Shown: piece after piece, positions 49,687-60,689 of the stretch
Numbering within the stretch: the stretch's first letter is position 1
Layout: each line of letters starts with the position of its first letter
Assembly (NCBI RefSeq): GCF_022376445.1
Contig: NW_025954976.1
Location: forward strand, 1-64,000
Length of the DNA stretch: 64,000 nt
Direction of reading: 5' to 3'
Source: Fomitopsis serialis
Lineage: Eukaryota > Basidiomycota > Agaricomycetes > Polyporales > Fomitopsidaceae
The notes under the pieces: generated by a model
Databases searched by the model: none
Told to the model about the DNA's origin: nothing
Seen by the model: the letters and a program-made list of their open reading frames with translations, nothing else
Position numbers and translations under genes: made by a program

Positions 49687-51569
49687 TCACTCGTCCTTCA
49701 CGCTGATCCACGACTCGCCCACTCCAGACCCAGCATTACTCTCCACGTCCGCCTCGGAGCCCGTCTCAGAAGCATTGTCATGTTGCTCGGGGTCAGAATC
49801 CACAGCTTGCTCCTGGGCAGGCAGCTGCGATTCGGCAGGCGGTGCAGTGGTAGGGGCAACAGACGCCGTGGGAGGGACAGGCGGAGTGTAGGTAGACTGA
49901 GGCAGAATGACATGTGGCTGAATGGGAAGCAGCGCGTTCCGGATCGAGATGAGGAAGTGCGGGATGTTTAGGATGGTATCCAGGAGCACGCCGGGGAGGT
50001 ACGATGCCAAGGCGTAGGTCCTCGCTGTTCCTGTGGATCAGTAAGAGCACAAAAGAGAACCGGTAAAGATGCTTACCACCAGCACCGACAACGACCCTGT
50101 CGCCGCGAATGAAGTCACGAATGCGGGCCATGCTCAAGTGGACCATAGCGTTGATCGCGGACTTGCCGCTCTTCCTTCCACCGCCCACGACATCTACGAT
50201 AGTGTTCACAAACACCGAGACGTCCGTCGGCTTCCTGTGCACACTGTAGTGCATACCCTCCTCGACAACAGCCTCGAACGCCGTCCCATACGCAACCTTC
50301 TCGCTAGGCGTCCACTCCTGCACACTCTTACGGACATCTTGGACCGGCTCGCTGGCAGGAGCGACGCCGATTGCTCCCACATCGACAACGACAACTTTGA
50401 TGTTCTTCATGCTAGCGCTCGCGTCCGTCAGCGCGGCCATCTTGACCTCCCTCCGGAGCACTTCCATCGCACGGAGCGTCGCCGCGGCGCTCATCGCCTG
50501 CGCGCCCGCGAACGGAAGCCCGACCCGCGCGTCGATCGCAGGCAGGCACACGACGATGCTCTTCTTGCCGAGGTTGTTCGCGAAGGCATCGCGTGCGCGT
50601 GCAGGGTTCGCCCGGAGGAGGGGCAGCAGCGCCTGGATGATCTGCAGCGGCGTGATGTGCGTCGCGGTCAGGTAGGTGGAATACGCGTCTTGCAGGGAGA
50701 GGTGTTCCAGGGGTGCTGGGGGAGGGGCGACGGAGGGGGAAGGGAGTGTGAGGAGAGAGATGACGGAGTGAACGTGCAGGTGGTGGGAAGGCGAGGCGTG
50801 TGGGTCGCCGGCGGCGGTGATGGGGAAGCGGCGCGAGAGCGTCGACGAGAGGGAGCGGAGAAAGTAGGGGATCGTTTCGGGCTACGCGAGTGCAGTGTAA
50901 GACAATGGAATCGACGGTTACTGAGTACGCACCTCGGATGGATCAAGCACCAGTGCGCGCACATACCCATGGCAGTTCCGTTCAATATCCGCGACAGCCT
51001 CGGGAGTCGATACGCTAGTAATGACAACAAAACCCTTCTTCTCGAGCTCGAGGATGAGAGGCAGTCCCGAAGGAGAGTCTCCACCGAGGACCACTGCGAT
51101 GGGATATCAGCATAATGGCATGCATGTCGCGCCTCGTGTACTCACCGACGACTTGTCTACGGTCCGAGCTCGCGGACGCCCTCACCCTCACTGTTGTCGA
51201 GCCGGCGTGGTAGTAGCCATAGCCGACTAGCAAACCTGCACCGACTGCTCCGAACGTGATCCCAGCTGTAGTCCAAGGGTGATCTGCAACCCAGTGCGCT
51301 GTGTGCCGAAGGAACGACTGCGACGGCGGGGGTGGTGGAGGCGGCGGAGGCGGCGGGACCTCGAACGCACCAAGTCCAGGGATGTGGAGATCAGGAAGAG
51401 GCGGGAGCGACTGAGGGCCGAAGCGCGAGACGTCCTCCCACAGACGATGGATCGCTTCGTTGACCCGGGGAAGATCAGGAGTCGCCGCTTGCAGAGAAGA
51501 GAAGAGCAGCTCTTCGATCGACTGCATGTAGTCCTCAATCTGCTCTACGGTCGGGAGTAGACCTGGCAT
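49687..51569 (-). CDS. DUF1776 family protein (short-chain dehydrogenase-like)
   Basis: Fungal protein of unclear role, related by family to yeast YNL181W; the fold resembles NAD(P)-binding short-chain dehydrogenases. The start at 51569 (MPGLLPTVEQIEDYMQSIEE) fits the family N-terminus better than an upstream Met at 51665, which would add a hydrophobic stretch. Then come a polyproline run (eleven or more Pro), a possible membrane segment TTAGITFGAVGAGLLVGYGY, and after an intron VVLGGDSPSGLPLILELEKK (Rossmann-like Gly motif). Next are RALVLDPSE, ITPLQIIQALLPLL, and SIVVCLPAIDARVGLPFAGA. The last exons carry YALASYLPGVLLDTILNIPH and an acidic tail ending SWISVKDE at 49687. Three introns. Confidence 0.75.
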
Positions 51570-51827
51570 GTTGGCGAGGGCGACGAGGAGGAGGAGGGAT
51601 GGCAGGCAGCGGAGAGCAGCACTCGCGAGGCTCCCGCTCCGCCCACGCAAGCGCGCTGCAGCCACCGGCCTCGACGCGTCGAGCCACCGGTGCGTCTATT
51701 GCCTTATTTGGTAGCAAATTCTACTGAACGCCCGTCAAAGCCGCGCAGGCCCCTCTCCGCTTCCACAGCGTAACATCGCATTCCTCTGCACCCTCTGAGC
51801 GAGCTCATTCAAAAGATCATGCAAAAG

Positions 51828-51950
51828 CGACGCCAGCAGGATTCGAACCTGCGCCCTCAAAGAGGAACAGATGGATGGATTTCTGGGCCCTTTGCAGGAT
51901 AAACCAGAGCTGATTCTAATCTGTCGCCGTAACCACTTGGCTATGGCGCC
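51828..51950 (-). tRNA. tRNA-Ser (AGA) with 41-nt intron
   Basis: On the minus strand GGCGCCA pairs with TGGCGTC (acceptor). The D arm has a 3-bp GCC/GGC stem. The anticodon stem ACAGA/TCTGT holds TT-AGA-A, so the anticodon is AGA (Ser). An intron of 41 nt (51873-51913) follows position 37. The long variable arm CCTC-TTT-GAGG is the class II hallmark of Ser. The T arm is GCAGG-TTCGAAT-CCTGC with discriminator G. A TTTT Pol III terminator follows directly (51823-51826 on plus as AAAA). Confidence 0.95.
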
Positions 51951-53020
51951 TTACCGGTATGTCCTCTCTGTATTTCAAGTTCCTGGTCAAGAAATCTAAG
52001 ATCCGAAGAGGCCGCTTCATCGATTGTGAGTGAAGCGAACGTAATCTACTTTGTGGACATGATCTTCGGGGGTGGCCGGTGGCCACTACAGTTCGTGCGG
52101 ATAACCACTACAGCTGTACCACGTAAGTAGTAGTAAGTACAGCATGCACATGGCTTTAAAACTTCATCTCAACAACCACCTGACTGTCATTCACGCCGGC
52201 TTGTGGGTCCCACTGACTAGCCGATTTCTGCGTCACTGTCATAAGTACTCAAACATTGGACCTAACTCACCATCAAGCACATTGTGGTTACTTGACTAGT
52301 CGTCTCAGCGATGATAATAAGACAAACGACATTAACCGTCACGTATTGAGATCATGAATAAGGGCTCCACTATGTTTCTACATGAGGGCCAGTTACTGCT
52401 ACGGGAAAGCAGCCTAGTGCAATACATGGTGCATGGCGACTGGGTGGTATCATGGAATTCGAAGGTTAAGCAGCGCGAAACAAGTCCCTTAGATCAGTCG
52501 CAATTATTCCAGGGATTGCGCACGTTCACACCGCCACAGTGACATCGATCAGTGGGCAAGAGGCGGACATGCGGGAGGGTGGATATAGAGTGGACGTGTG
52601 CAGAGCGTGGACGGTGGGCTGAGGGTGGGTTGCAGTGCAGGGGACGTGGGACGAAGCGAGAAGGCCAATCAGGATCAAATCTGGCCGGTCGCAACCGATT
52701 TGGCCTCATAAGCCCCAACAACTCGGCGCCTATCCTCGAGTAAGACCGCGCAGCGACCGTCACCCTCCCATCGTCGTCCCCGTCGTCGCCCCCGCCGAGC
52801 TCGCATCCCCGCTCATCGTCGCCCGCAGCGTCCAAGGTATGTCTTCCGCACCCAGCGCAGTGTCTCCTCCCCTCCCACGTTCCCCTCACCACCCCCGCTG
52901 CCTTCCCTTCAGAGCCTCCATCGCCCGACCTCCTGTCCCAAGCTCCTCCCCGTGCCCCTCCCCCACAAGCCTCCCCACCGCCGTGTGCGGCCGCTGAAAG
53001 ACACTGAATCCACCTTCACC
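51951..53020. other. Intergenic and leader of the KH-domain gene
   Basis: The first 600 bp hold no gene. From 52740 onward the plus strand is very C-rich and has a good splice donor (CAAG|GTATGT at 52836) with possible acceptors near 52912 and 53000, so the KH gene probably has a 5' UTR intron. Confidence 0.45.
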
Positions 53021-54425
53021 ATGCCAGAAGCTGACAACACCCGCAAGCGCTCCCGTTCGCCCTCCGATGCCCTCAACGACCAGCAGAAGCAGTACAAGCG
53101 TGCCAACACAGGCGCTCCCTCATCCTTCGATGACTCACACCTCGTCCATGGCTCTGCCCGCGCCGCCGCCCTCTCGACTGACGTCGACATGAAGCACGTC
53201 CCCGCCGACACCACGGCGTCCACGCCCTCGCCCACCCAGCCATCCGACAAGGCCACCTCCGACATGGCCTCTGGAGATGCCAAGCGCGAGGACAGCAGCT
53301 CCGCAACCACATCTGCGGCCCCAGCAACTCGTCTGCGCCGAACGCGCCACCTGCTGCCAACATCCACATGCGCTGCCTGATCGTTACCCAGGACGCCTCC
53401 ATCATCATTGGCAAGGCCGGCACGCACGTGAACGAGATCCGGGATAAGAGCGGGGCAAGGGTCATGGTCTCGGAGAGCATCCCAGGCAACCCAGAGCGCA
53501 TTCTGAACGTCAGTGGCCCGCTGGATGCAGTGTCCAAGGTGGGTCCTTTCGTCAACGCCCGCGGGCATTTGTCTGACTGAAGCGCGTCCAGGCGTTCGGA
53601 TTAATCGTCCGGAGAATCAACGACGAGCCATTTGACAAGGCCTCTGTCCCCGGCAGCCGGGCGGTCACTATCAAGTTCATGATCCCCAACTCACGTATGG
53701 GTTCGGTTATTGGCAAGGGCGGAACGAAGATCAAGGAGATCCAGGATGCAAGTGGGGCCCGTCTCAATGCAAGCGAGGGCATGTTGCCCGGTTCAACAGA
53801 GGTACGCTTTGCTACGGCGCGCAACAACGAACGTAGACTAACGCGTGCACTTAGCGGGTACTCAGCGTGTCAGGCGTCGCCGACGCCATCCACATCGCGA
53901 CCTACTACATCGGCAACATCCTCATTGAAGCGAACGAGCGCATGCCGTCCTACAACAACTCGTCTTACAGGCCGTCGAGCTACTCGCGGCGGCCCCCGTC
54001 GTATCAGGGCTCGTCATACGTGCCGGGCTACTCGAACCCGTACGCGGGCGGCTCGCACAGCGCCGCCCCGCAGCAGCTCCAGACCCAGCAGATCTACATT
54101 CCCAACGACCTTGTCGGGTGTATCATCGGCAAGGGCGGCGCGAAGATCAACGAAATCAGGCATATGAGCGCGAGCCAGATCAAGATTATGGAACCTGGCG
54201 CGGTGGGCGTTGGCATGAACGGCGCGCCGGCGCCCGCTGGCGGAGAGGGCGAGCGGTTGGTTGTCATTACTGGCCAGCCGACTAACATTCAGATGGCGGT
54301 GCAATTGCTATACCACGTATGTGTTCACTGGATGTATGCGTGTTGCAGCATTGACTTACTGTTTGGGACAGCGACTCGAGCAAGAGAAGCAAAAACAACT
54401 CCGAGCTCAGCAATCGCCTGCCTAG
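53021..54425 (+). CDS. Triple KH-domain RNA-binding protein (PCBP/Hek2/Rnc1 type)
   Basis: Poly(C)-binding type protein acting in mRNA stability or localisation. The N-terminus from 53021 (MPEADNTRKRSRSPSDA) is Ser/Thr-rich and low in complexity. KH1: CLIVTQDASIIIGKAGTHVN. KH2: KFMIPNSRMGSVIGKGGTKI, with ERVLSVSGVADAIHIA. KH3: IYIPNDLVGCIIGKGGAKIN, with ERLVVITGQPTNIQMAVQLL. Each has the GxxG loop (GKAG, GKGG, GKGG). The end is LEQEKQKQLRAQQSP at 54425. Introns lie near 53537-53591, 53799-53853 and 54317-54371. Between the Ser/Thr-rich leader and NIHMRCLIV (about 53310-53345) the frame must change by one base and no GT-AG intron fits, so an indel is suspected; the KH part itself is intact. 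Confidence 0.85.
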
Positions 54426-54942
54426 AGTGTCCGTGCTAGCAATCATCGTCTTCAGCTGAAGCGCAATGCGGCCCACCCAGGGCCGGCTCCGTTCGATTTT
54501 CGCCTCTTGATCTTTAATTGCTCGCAGGCCCTTGTATGTGCAGATTCTTCGCGTCGGGTCTGTGTATGCGTGCCCCGATCCTACTTAGTGCCGAACTATG
54601 ACTGTCGAGAATCGTGTGTCGTGTCGTGTGTCGTGTGTCGATCGTCTCGTTTCGTGCTGCTGCTCTGTTGTGTTCTCATGCTGCTCACCCCTTCCGTCTC
54701 GTCGTATGTCTCCTCCCTGGTGGTTCTCCATGTGAATAGGTACTATAACATCGCGATCAATGTCGAATGCATGGGTTGACATGAGACGCATCGGTCCCGC
54801 TCATCTGATCGAACATGATCTCCCTAAATATGTGCAATAAGTAACGTATGCAGAACTGTCAGGGCTGGGCGCCGAGGGGTGTGGGTATAATGTTAGTGTG
54901 TCGCGAGATTGACAGCAATGTACGATCGTGAGGATGACGGCC
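54426..54942. other. Convergent 3' region
   Basis: About 500 bp between the KH gene and the convergent RING-type gene. Contains a short tandem-like TCGTGTGTCGTGTCGTGTG segment near 54608-54626. No gene was seen. Confidence 0.4.
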
Positions 54943-56009
54943 TCAGATTAATTCCAGGGAATCATCGCCCCCGAAGAACACATCTTGGATGCCAGCCTCC
55001 ATGGCCAGATGTTTCTTCTTAAGGCTATGATGCTACACACGACCGAGCCCAGTCAGTCAGACCGTTCAGTAGCCGTGCCGATATACGAAGCGCACCTTCT
55101 TCCTGTATTTCGACGCCTGTGTCTGCCACTTCTTTGCATCCGCGTTGAGCTCCGTGATGGCGACCCTGCTCTGCTCGACCTTCGCGCGTTCGACATTCAG
55201 CAGCGCTGTCGATTCTTGCAGCTCCTCCTGCAGGTCGTCGATGCGCTCGGCCCACTCCCTGCGAAGGGTGGCGAGCTCTGTCGCCGCGGCCTCGCGCTCG
55301 ATGTCGCGTGCGCGCTGGAGCTCATGGACGCGCTCGGTGAGACGGCGCGCCATGGTCTGGAGGGTGTCACGTTGGGATTCGAGGCCAGAGAGACGTGGGG
55401 TGTCTGCGGCTCTCTGTCCGCGATCTCAGAGGATGTGCAGCGAGGGATCGGGTTGGACGACGTACTGAGCGGATGTCTTCAAGGAGCCCCATGATGTTCG
55501 ATAGTAGATTCTATATGCGGGTTAATGAGTACGGATTACACAGGATAGGCGTACTAGTGCGCACCCGTATATCCGGAGCCTCAGTGTCCTCCAACGCGGC
55601 TACGAGGTCATCCGTCCTGAGCAAGGTCAATTGAGAACCGCCACAGACATACGGGCATACCTCTCCAGGGCAGACCGCAATGCAGGCGAGTCCAGCACAT
55701 CCTCGCTCTCCAAGACATCATAGCACCCGTGCAGTGCGTCCACCGCCGTACTTGCCGCTCTCTCATTGTCCATCCGCCGCCCCGATCCCTGCGCGCGTGG
55801 CGATGGCGGCCGCCCGGCTCGCGTTCGTAGTCGGGGTAGAGCTTGATGAGCGCGTCGAGCTCGTACGGGCCGTGCGCATATCGCACACACATCGCCGTTC
55901 GCGAACTGGTAGGTGGCGCACTCGGCGCAATAGAGGTGGCCGCAGAGGGTGGTCATGGGCGTATTCGCCTCGTCGAGGTTGTCCTGGCAATACTGCAGCG
56001 CGCGTGCAT
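54943..56009 (-). pseudogene. RING finger plus coiled-coil protein, copy 1, with frame breaks
   Basis: Paralogue of the gene at 57043-58076. From ATG 56009 the frame reads MHARCSI; the next Cys of the RING (CQDNLDEANTPMTTLCGHLYC, then VCAICARP) is in a different frame, as if one T were missing. After CARP the frame returns to give YELDALIKLYPDYE and then shifts again into SGRRMDNERAASTAVDAL. Downstream exons are in order: a coiled coil (MARRLTERVHELQRARDIE to KKWQTQASKYRKK) and KKKHLAMEAGIQDVFFGGDD, ending at 54943. With all breaks repaired it would be a C3HC4 RING E3-type protein. Either a young pseudogene or a stretch with several assembly indels; the intact reading of motifs favours the latter or a very recent loss. 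Confidence 0.7.
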
Positions 56010-57042
56010 GGCTGCGGGAAAGGAGGGGGGAGGGGAACGAGGAGAGGGACAGTAAGGATGGAGGGGGCCTCACGGTGCAAGGTGTGGCATTAATCGAGTA
56101 CAGCGTGCCAGGCGGTGGCTGATGCGGCGAAGCAAAGCTTCTCCTGTTAGACGCGCGGAACGCGACGCGCCTGAGAGCGGTCATGTGCCTCCTCCTCCGC
56201 GTCGACTGACACTGGACCGTCAGTGTCTCAACAGATGGCCCGTCAATGTAAAATGATGGGATTTGGCCCCCTAACGTCGGTTGCAAGACTTTTTGACGAG
56301 CAGGCTGTTGCATGGTACAGGTGATGTACAGTGGCCTGTTAAATTGTATCCCGAGTTGCAACTATCAGACTGGGCGGCCCACTACTACTAGTAGCCTACA
56401 CAGGGTACCTACTATGTATGGCACTCGAGCCCGGGTGCAGTCCTTACAAGATGCGGCTCGCAGCTACAAACACAGACATGACAATCAAGGCTGAACAGCT
56501 CGCGAACGAGGGGAGTTATCAGTGGTTGGGTTTCAGTGGTGGCGGACGACGACCCGACGAGAACTGCGCTTGGACGCGCCGATTAATGCCACTGGAGTCG
56601 CTCTTGGGCACAGAGCTGCAGGTCAGCAGTATATCCTCTTCGCGCCTTCGAGCAAAATCCATGTTATGTTTGAATGCGAGCGAAATCTCACGCTGCAATG
56701 ATACGATCTGATCTGTGATGTCAGCGTGGATGCGGCTGGACAGACACAAACCTTACACGCCGCTAGTTGCACCGCGTGCAGTCCTGGATGAGGACAAACG
56801 ACCAGCACAGCTCACTTGTTTAGCCTCTACATAAGCACCTCCGATTTGATACTGGCATGATGAAACAGACGAGTGCATGGCAGAACACCGCCAAAGCGGC
56901 GTACGTACTCTGCACCAACCCTTCCCAGGCGCTGTCTTGTGTCTTAGAGCTGGCGTGTCCAAGAGTGCTGTATCAAACCATGTCACATGGGTTCACTGTT
57001 ACATAGAGACTCGCAGTTCGTTCGTTGACCCCCCTGTAGCAG
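56010..57042. other. Intergenic between the two RING-type genes
   Basis: Contains the promoter of copy 1 and the 3' region of copy 2. A minus-strand frame at 56519-56749 reads QIVSLQREISLAFKHNMDF and could be a small helical peptide or a stray exon; it has no recognised family. Confidence 0.3.
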
Positions 57043-58076
57043 TCAATGAATGTTCGCTCCGCTCGCAACAATTTCGAGAGACTCGTCCGAGTCGGAGTGT
57101 CCCCTCGATGCCGTGATCTGCGCTTTCAGTGCGTAAAACTGGGCTCGATGTTAGTGCCCATCGTCAATTCGCACGCCACTCAGGTTACTACCTTCTTCTT
57201 GTACTTCGTAGCATCTCTGCGCCAGAGTTTCATCTCCTCATTGACCTCGCAATGATCTCCTGGCACTCTTGCAGCTCATCCTTCACGGATCCTAGATCGT
57301 TTTTGAGCCTCGCGACCCTTTCCCGCATCTCGGAGTTCTTGGTTTGGACCTCCGCACGTTCCCTATCCAACTGAGCCTGTATCGTCCTTCGTTCGCGGTG
57401 TCGTTGTCGAGATTGCTCTTTGTAGTTGTTGCGGAGGGTGGCATTGTCTCGTTCACACCGCCGCACTTCCCTTTCAACCCGCGCGATGCGTTCCGATTTA
57501 TCCACCCTCTGTTATCGCCGTCTCCGATGAGTTGCACAAATGGGTGCAATTATAGGTCGCAGTACTTACTGAGCAAGCTACTTGCAGTGTCTTCCTGAGG
57601 GTCTTCATGGTCTTCTAAAGCAATCTCGTTCATAACTTTGCCCTAGGCTATCGTAGGGAAGGACGTACTCTGAGTCGCACTTCCACACGCGGCTCGTGCT
57701 CAAGGATGCTGCCCACCTCGAGATCCTCCGCTCTAGCTACATATAAGGCAGCATTCACGACGGTAAAAAGATACTTACCTTTCTATCATGTCATTGACAA
57801 TGGTACGATCGCCCCAAGCCTCCTCGTCCCCGGAACTTTCCTCCGTTTCGCGGCGCCAGTCTGCTCTGCACGCGAGGCTTGTGGCTTCTCGTAATCGGGG
57901 TATAACCTAACCAGCTGATGCAGTGAATGTGGTTTCCTGCATATTGCGCACGTCGCGCCCGGAAGTGCGAAGTTGAAAGTGGCACAGTCCATACAGTAGA
58001 GATGCCCGCAGCGAGTGGCGACAGGGGTGTTCTCCTCATTGAGTGGGTCGAAACAGATAGTGCATCTAGCGTTCAT
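57043..58076 (-). CDS. RING finger plus coiled-coil protein, copy 2
   Basis: Putative E3 ubiquitin ligase of unknown target. ATG 58076 starts at once with the RING: MNARCTICFDPLNEENTP, RCGHLYCMDCATF and ATCAICRKP (C3HC4 spacing). Then come QLVRLYPDYE, an acidic stretch ESSGDEEAWGDRTIVNDMIE, VGSILEHEPRVEVRLR, IALEDHEDPQEDTASSLL and a long coiled coil (RIARVEREVRRCERDNATL to ARLKNDLGSVKDELQECQE). The C-terminal exons are EVNEEMKLWRRDATKYKKK and FYALKAQITASRGHSDSDES, ending at 57043. Two single-base frame changes are needed, after YPDYE and after ECQEIIA, each equivalent to one missing base. The RING itself is intact. Divergent from BRX1 with 255 bp between starts. Confidence 0.65.
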
Positions 58077-58331
58077 GATAGCGCAGAGTACAGTCGGATG
58101 AGGAGATGGGTATGCGATGGTAGGTCGAGAAGAAGAACGTGGGCGCCGCAAGGCAGGACGCGCCACTCAGCGCGACGCGACGCGACGAACGCAGTCACAT
58201 GTGTGGCAAAAATACCTGAGGCGCCCATGCAAGCGCCCAATGCCACTGCTTCTTGATCCCTTCGCAGAATTGTTACATCGCTTCAGCTGCGCTCCTTTGC
58301 CTTGTCAGTGTCCCCGTAACGACTATCTCTC

Positions 58332-59457
58332 ATGGCTTCGCTTCTGAAAACACAAAAGGCAAATGCTGCCAAGGTCGATGCAAAGGGGAAGGGGAAACGA
58401 AAGGCGGAGGAGTTCGTGGACGCAGACGAGGAGATCCAGGCTCCCGCGCCGAAGAAGATGAAGAACAAGCAACGGGTCCTGCTGCTGTCCTCGCGGGGCA
58501 TAACACACCGCATGCGGCATCTCATGAACGACATTGAAACCCTCCTGCCGCACGTCAAGAAAGGTACGTTTCACAACCTCACTACAGAGCGCCCCGCACT
58601 GACACTCCTCGCAGACTCAAAACTTGACTCTAAGAACCACCTGCAGCTCCTTCCCGAACTTGCAGACCTCAACAACTGCAACAACACGCTCTACTTCGAG
58701 GCGCGCCGGCACGAGGACCTCTACCTCTGGGCAGCGAAGACACCGAACGGGCCGAGCATCAAAATGCACGTCCAGAACGTGCACACAATGGACGAGCTAA
58801 AGATGACGGGCAACTGCTTGAAGGGGAGCAGGGGTATCGTCAGCTTTGACAAAGCGTTTGATGAGAGCGAGTGGGGGAGGTTGACGAAGGAGGTGTTCAC
58901 GCATGTGAGTGTTCGCCCAAGTGCTTGTTTCGCAGGAAGGGGGTTCTGACTTTGCGGCGCCCCTACAGATTTTCGGCGTGCCTCCACAAGCGCGGAAAGC
59001 AAAACCGTTCATTGACCATATCCTGACCTTCTCCATGCTCGACGACAAGATCTGGTTCCGTAATTTCCAGGTGTGTACTACAACTCCGCAAACAGGTCAC
59101 TCTGACCGCCCACAGATCATCGAGAAAGACCCGCTACAACCTAACGGCCCTCCTCAAATGTCAATGATCGAGATCGGCCCCCGCTTCGTGCTCACGCCCA
59201 TCCGGATATTCGAGGGCGCGTTCGGCGGAGCAACGGTATATTCCAATCCAGGTCCGTCCCACAAGTTGTCTTGTCTCCAATGTAGATTTAACGTGCTTGC
59301 AGAATTCATCTCACCGTCTGCCGTGCGATCCGCACTCAAGCGGGAGAAGGGCGACAAGTATGGCAAGCGGAAGACGGCAGAGGTCGAAAGGACGGAGAGG
59401 AAGGAGATGCGGAAGCGGGAGGAGGACGAGCTTGCTGTATCAAAGGTCTTTGCATAG
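58332..59457 (+). CDS. BRX1: Ribosome biogenesis protein Brx1 (Brix domain)
   Basis: Nucleolar factor for 60S subunit assembly. ATG 58332 begins MASLLKTQKANAAKVDAKGK, a basic nuclear-targeting N-terminus. The Brix domain follows over five exons: RVLLLSSRGITHRMRHLMND (sigma70-like motif), LLPELADLNNCNNTLYFEAR, DLYLWAAKTPNGPSIKMHVQ, LTGNCLKGSR-like TGNCLKGSRGIVSFD, FGVPPQARKAKPFIDHIL and FSMLDDKIWFRNFQ, then GPRFVLTPIRIFEGAFGGAT. It ends in a Lys/Arg/Glu-rich tail (AEVERTERKEMRKREEDE) at 59457. Introns lie near 58565-58615, 58903-58968, 59071-59115 and 59252-59301. All family blocks are present without breaks. Confidence 0.95.
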
Positions 59458-59641
59458 GAGTGTGCTTTCCATCTGTTTTCCTTTGCTTCGACGTTACCAC
59501 TGCATCTCGCTGGAGGGATCATTGGACCATCCTTATCCGTACGCCGAGTCCTCTATGCTTCAGCGGCGTCCTCCGGAACACAGCACATTTGAGTGGGATC
59601 ACCAGCAGCTGCAGTGCTGCTGCCCTCGAGGCAAGGCGGAA

Positions 59642-60426
59642 TTATTCCCAGGAGCCGTTCGAACGTCCTCTCTTGACTTCACTGCGTTTGGCTTTGTCAA
59701 GTCTGCGTTTAGCTTTCTCCACCCGCTGGAAGCCGCGTACGCGCTCTTTCTGTTCTTCGGATGCTTCGTTGACGATCGACGCAGTTGCGGCATCGACGAT
59801 GAGAGTACGGAGCTGTTGGGCAATGGTTAGGTTCTATGAAGCTACGAACGAAGACGGTGGGACGTACCTTGGTCAGGCAGTCCTGTACGTTTTGTGCCTG
59901 AGAGCGGTAGACAGTCGACGTTATTTGGATGCACTGCGCAGACGATACGTAGGAAGGCTTCACAGTTCATCGCGCTAGTCAGGCACTGTCGTACGGTCGA
60001 GAGAGCCCTCAGAACATACGGTCTGCTTGATGTAGTCTCGAGCCCACATAGGTATCCAGGACGTTGATAGAGGACATCGTAGGGTGGCCTTGGTATTCAC
60101 TTTGTTGACATTCTAAATCACATTGTGGCAAATTCAATGCTCCAGTAGACATTTCAATCCCCCAGACTCACCTGTCCGCCTGGTCCAGAACTACGAGAGA
60201 AGGAGAACTCGACCAAGCTCTTCGGAAGCTCCTGCGCCTTGAATTTGGCAATCCATGCTCGCGCTTGTGCACTGTCGGAGGCGTTCTCGAGCTTTTCGAG
60301 CTGTGGTGGAGTGGGCACAGCTCCGGAATGTGCTCGTCTTTGTACCAGGACTAAGACAGACTTGGAGAGCCATGATTGGCGGTACGACGCGAAGAAGGAC
60401 GCCCACCCGGTGTTGAGACGCGCCAT
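59642..60426 (-). CDS. Mitochondrial RF1-domain peptidyl-tRNA hydrolase (ICT1/Pth4 type)
   Basis: Rescues stalled mitochondrial ribosomes through a GGQ motif. ATG 60426 begins MARLNTGWASFFASYRQSWL, a plausible mitochondrial presequence, followed by LVQRRAHSGAVPTPPQLEKL. Then VEFSFSRSSGPGGQ meets an intron, and NVNKVNTKATLRCPL follows, restoring the GGQxVNKxxTK signature. The next exons give SWIPMWARDYIKQ, TVYRSQAQNVQDCLTK and the basic C-terminal tail RVEKAKRRLDKAKRSEVKRG, ending at 59642. Exon borders in 59830-60010 are approximate. The lysine-rich end is typical of the family and binds the ribosomal mRNA channel. Convergent with BRX1, divergent from the Csm1-like gene. Confidence 0.85.
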
Positions 60427-60689
60427 ACGGATCGCAGGACGGAGGTCATGCTCAACAAGTCCGCAGGCGGCACAAAAGAGGCATATGTTGTGGATTGTCT
60501 GAGTCGACTGGCAGTGGTTGGTACTCGCAGCGATATTTAATCGGGAGACGGTCGAGCCCTCGGTGGTCCCGCGAACGCGTCGAGGCTGCACGTGCGCGTC
60601 AAGTCGCGTCCTCCGCGCGTTCTGACCACTGTGGAACCTTGTCCTCCCCGTCCACCTCCCCGCTCCGTCCTTGACAAAACCTCTCTGTT

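Noticed and set aside
50069..51115. 348-residue plus-strand frame
   Set aside because: Antisense shadow of the DUF1776 exons with no recognisable domain.
52354..52542. 62-residue plus-strand frame MNKGSTMFLHEG
   Set aside because: Short, isolated, no motif and no splice context.
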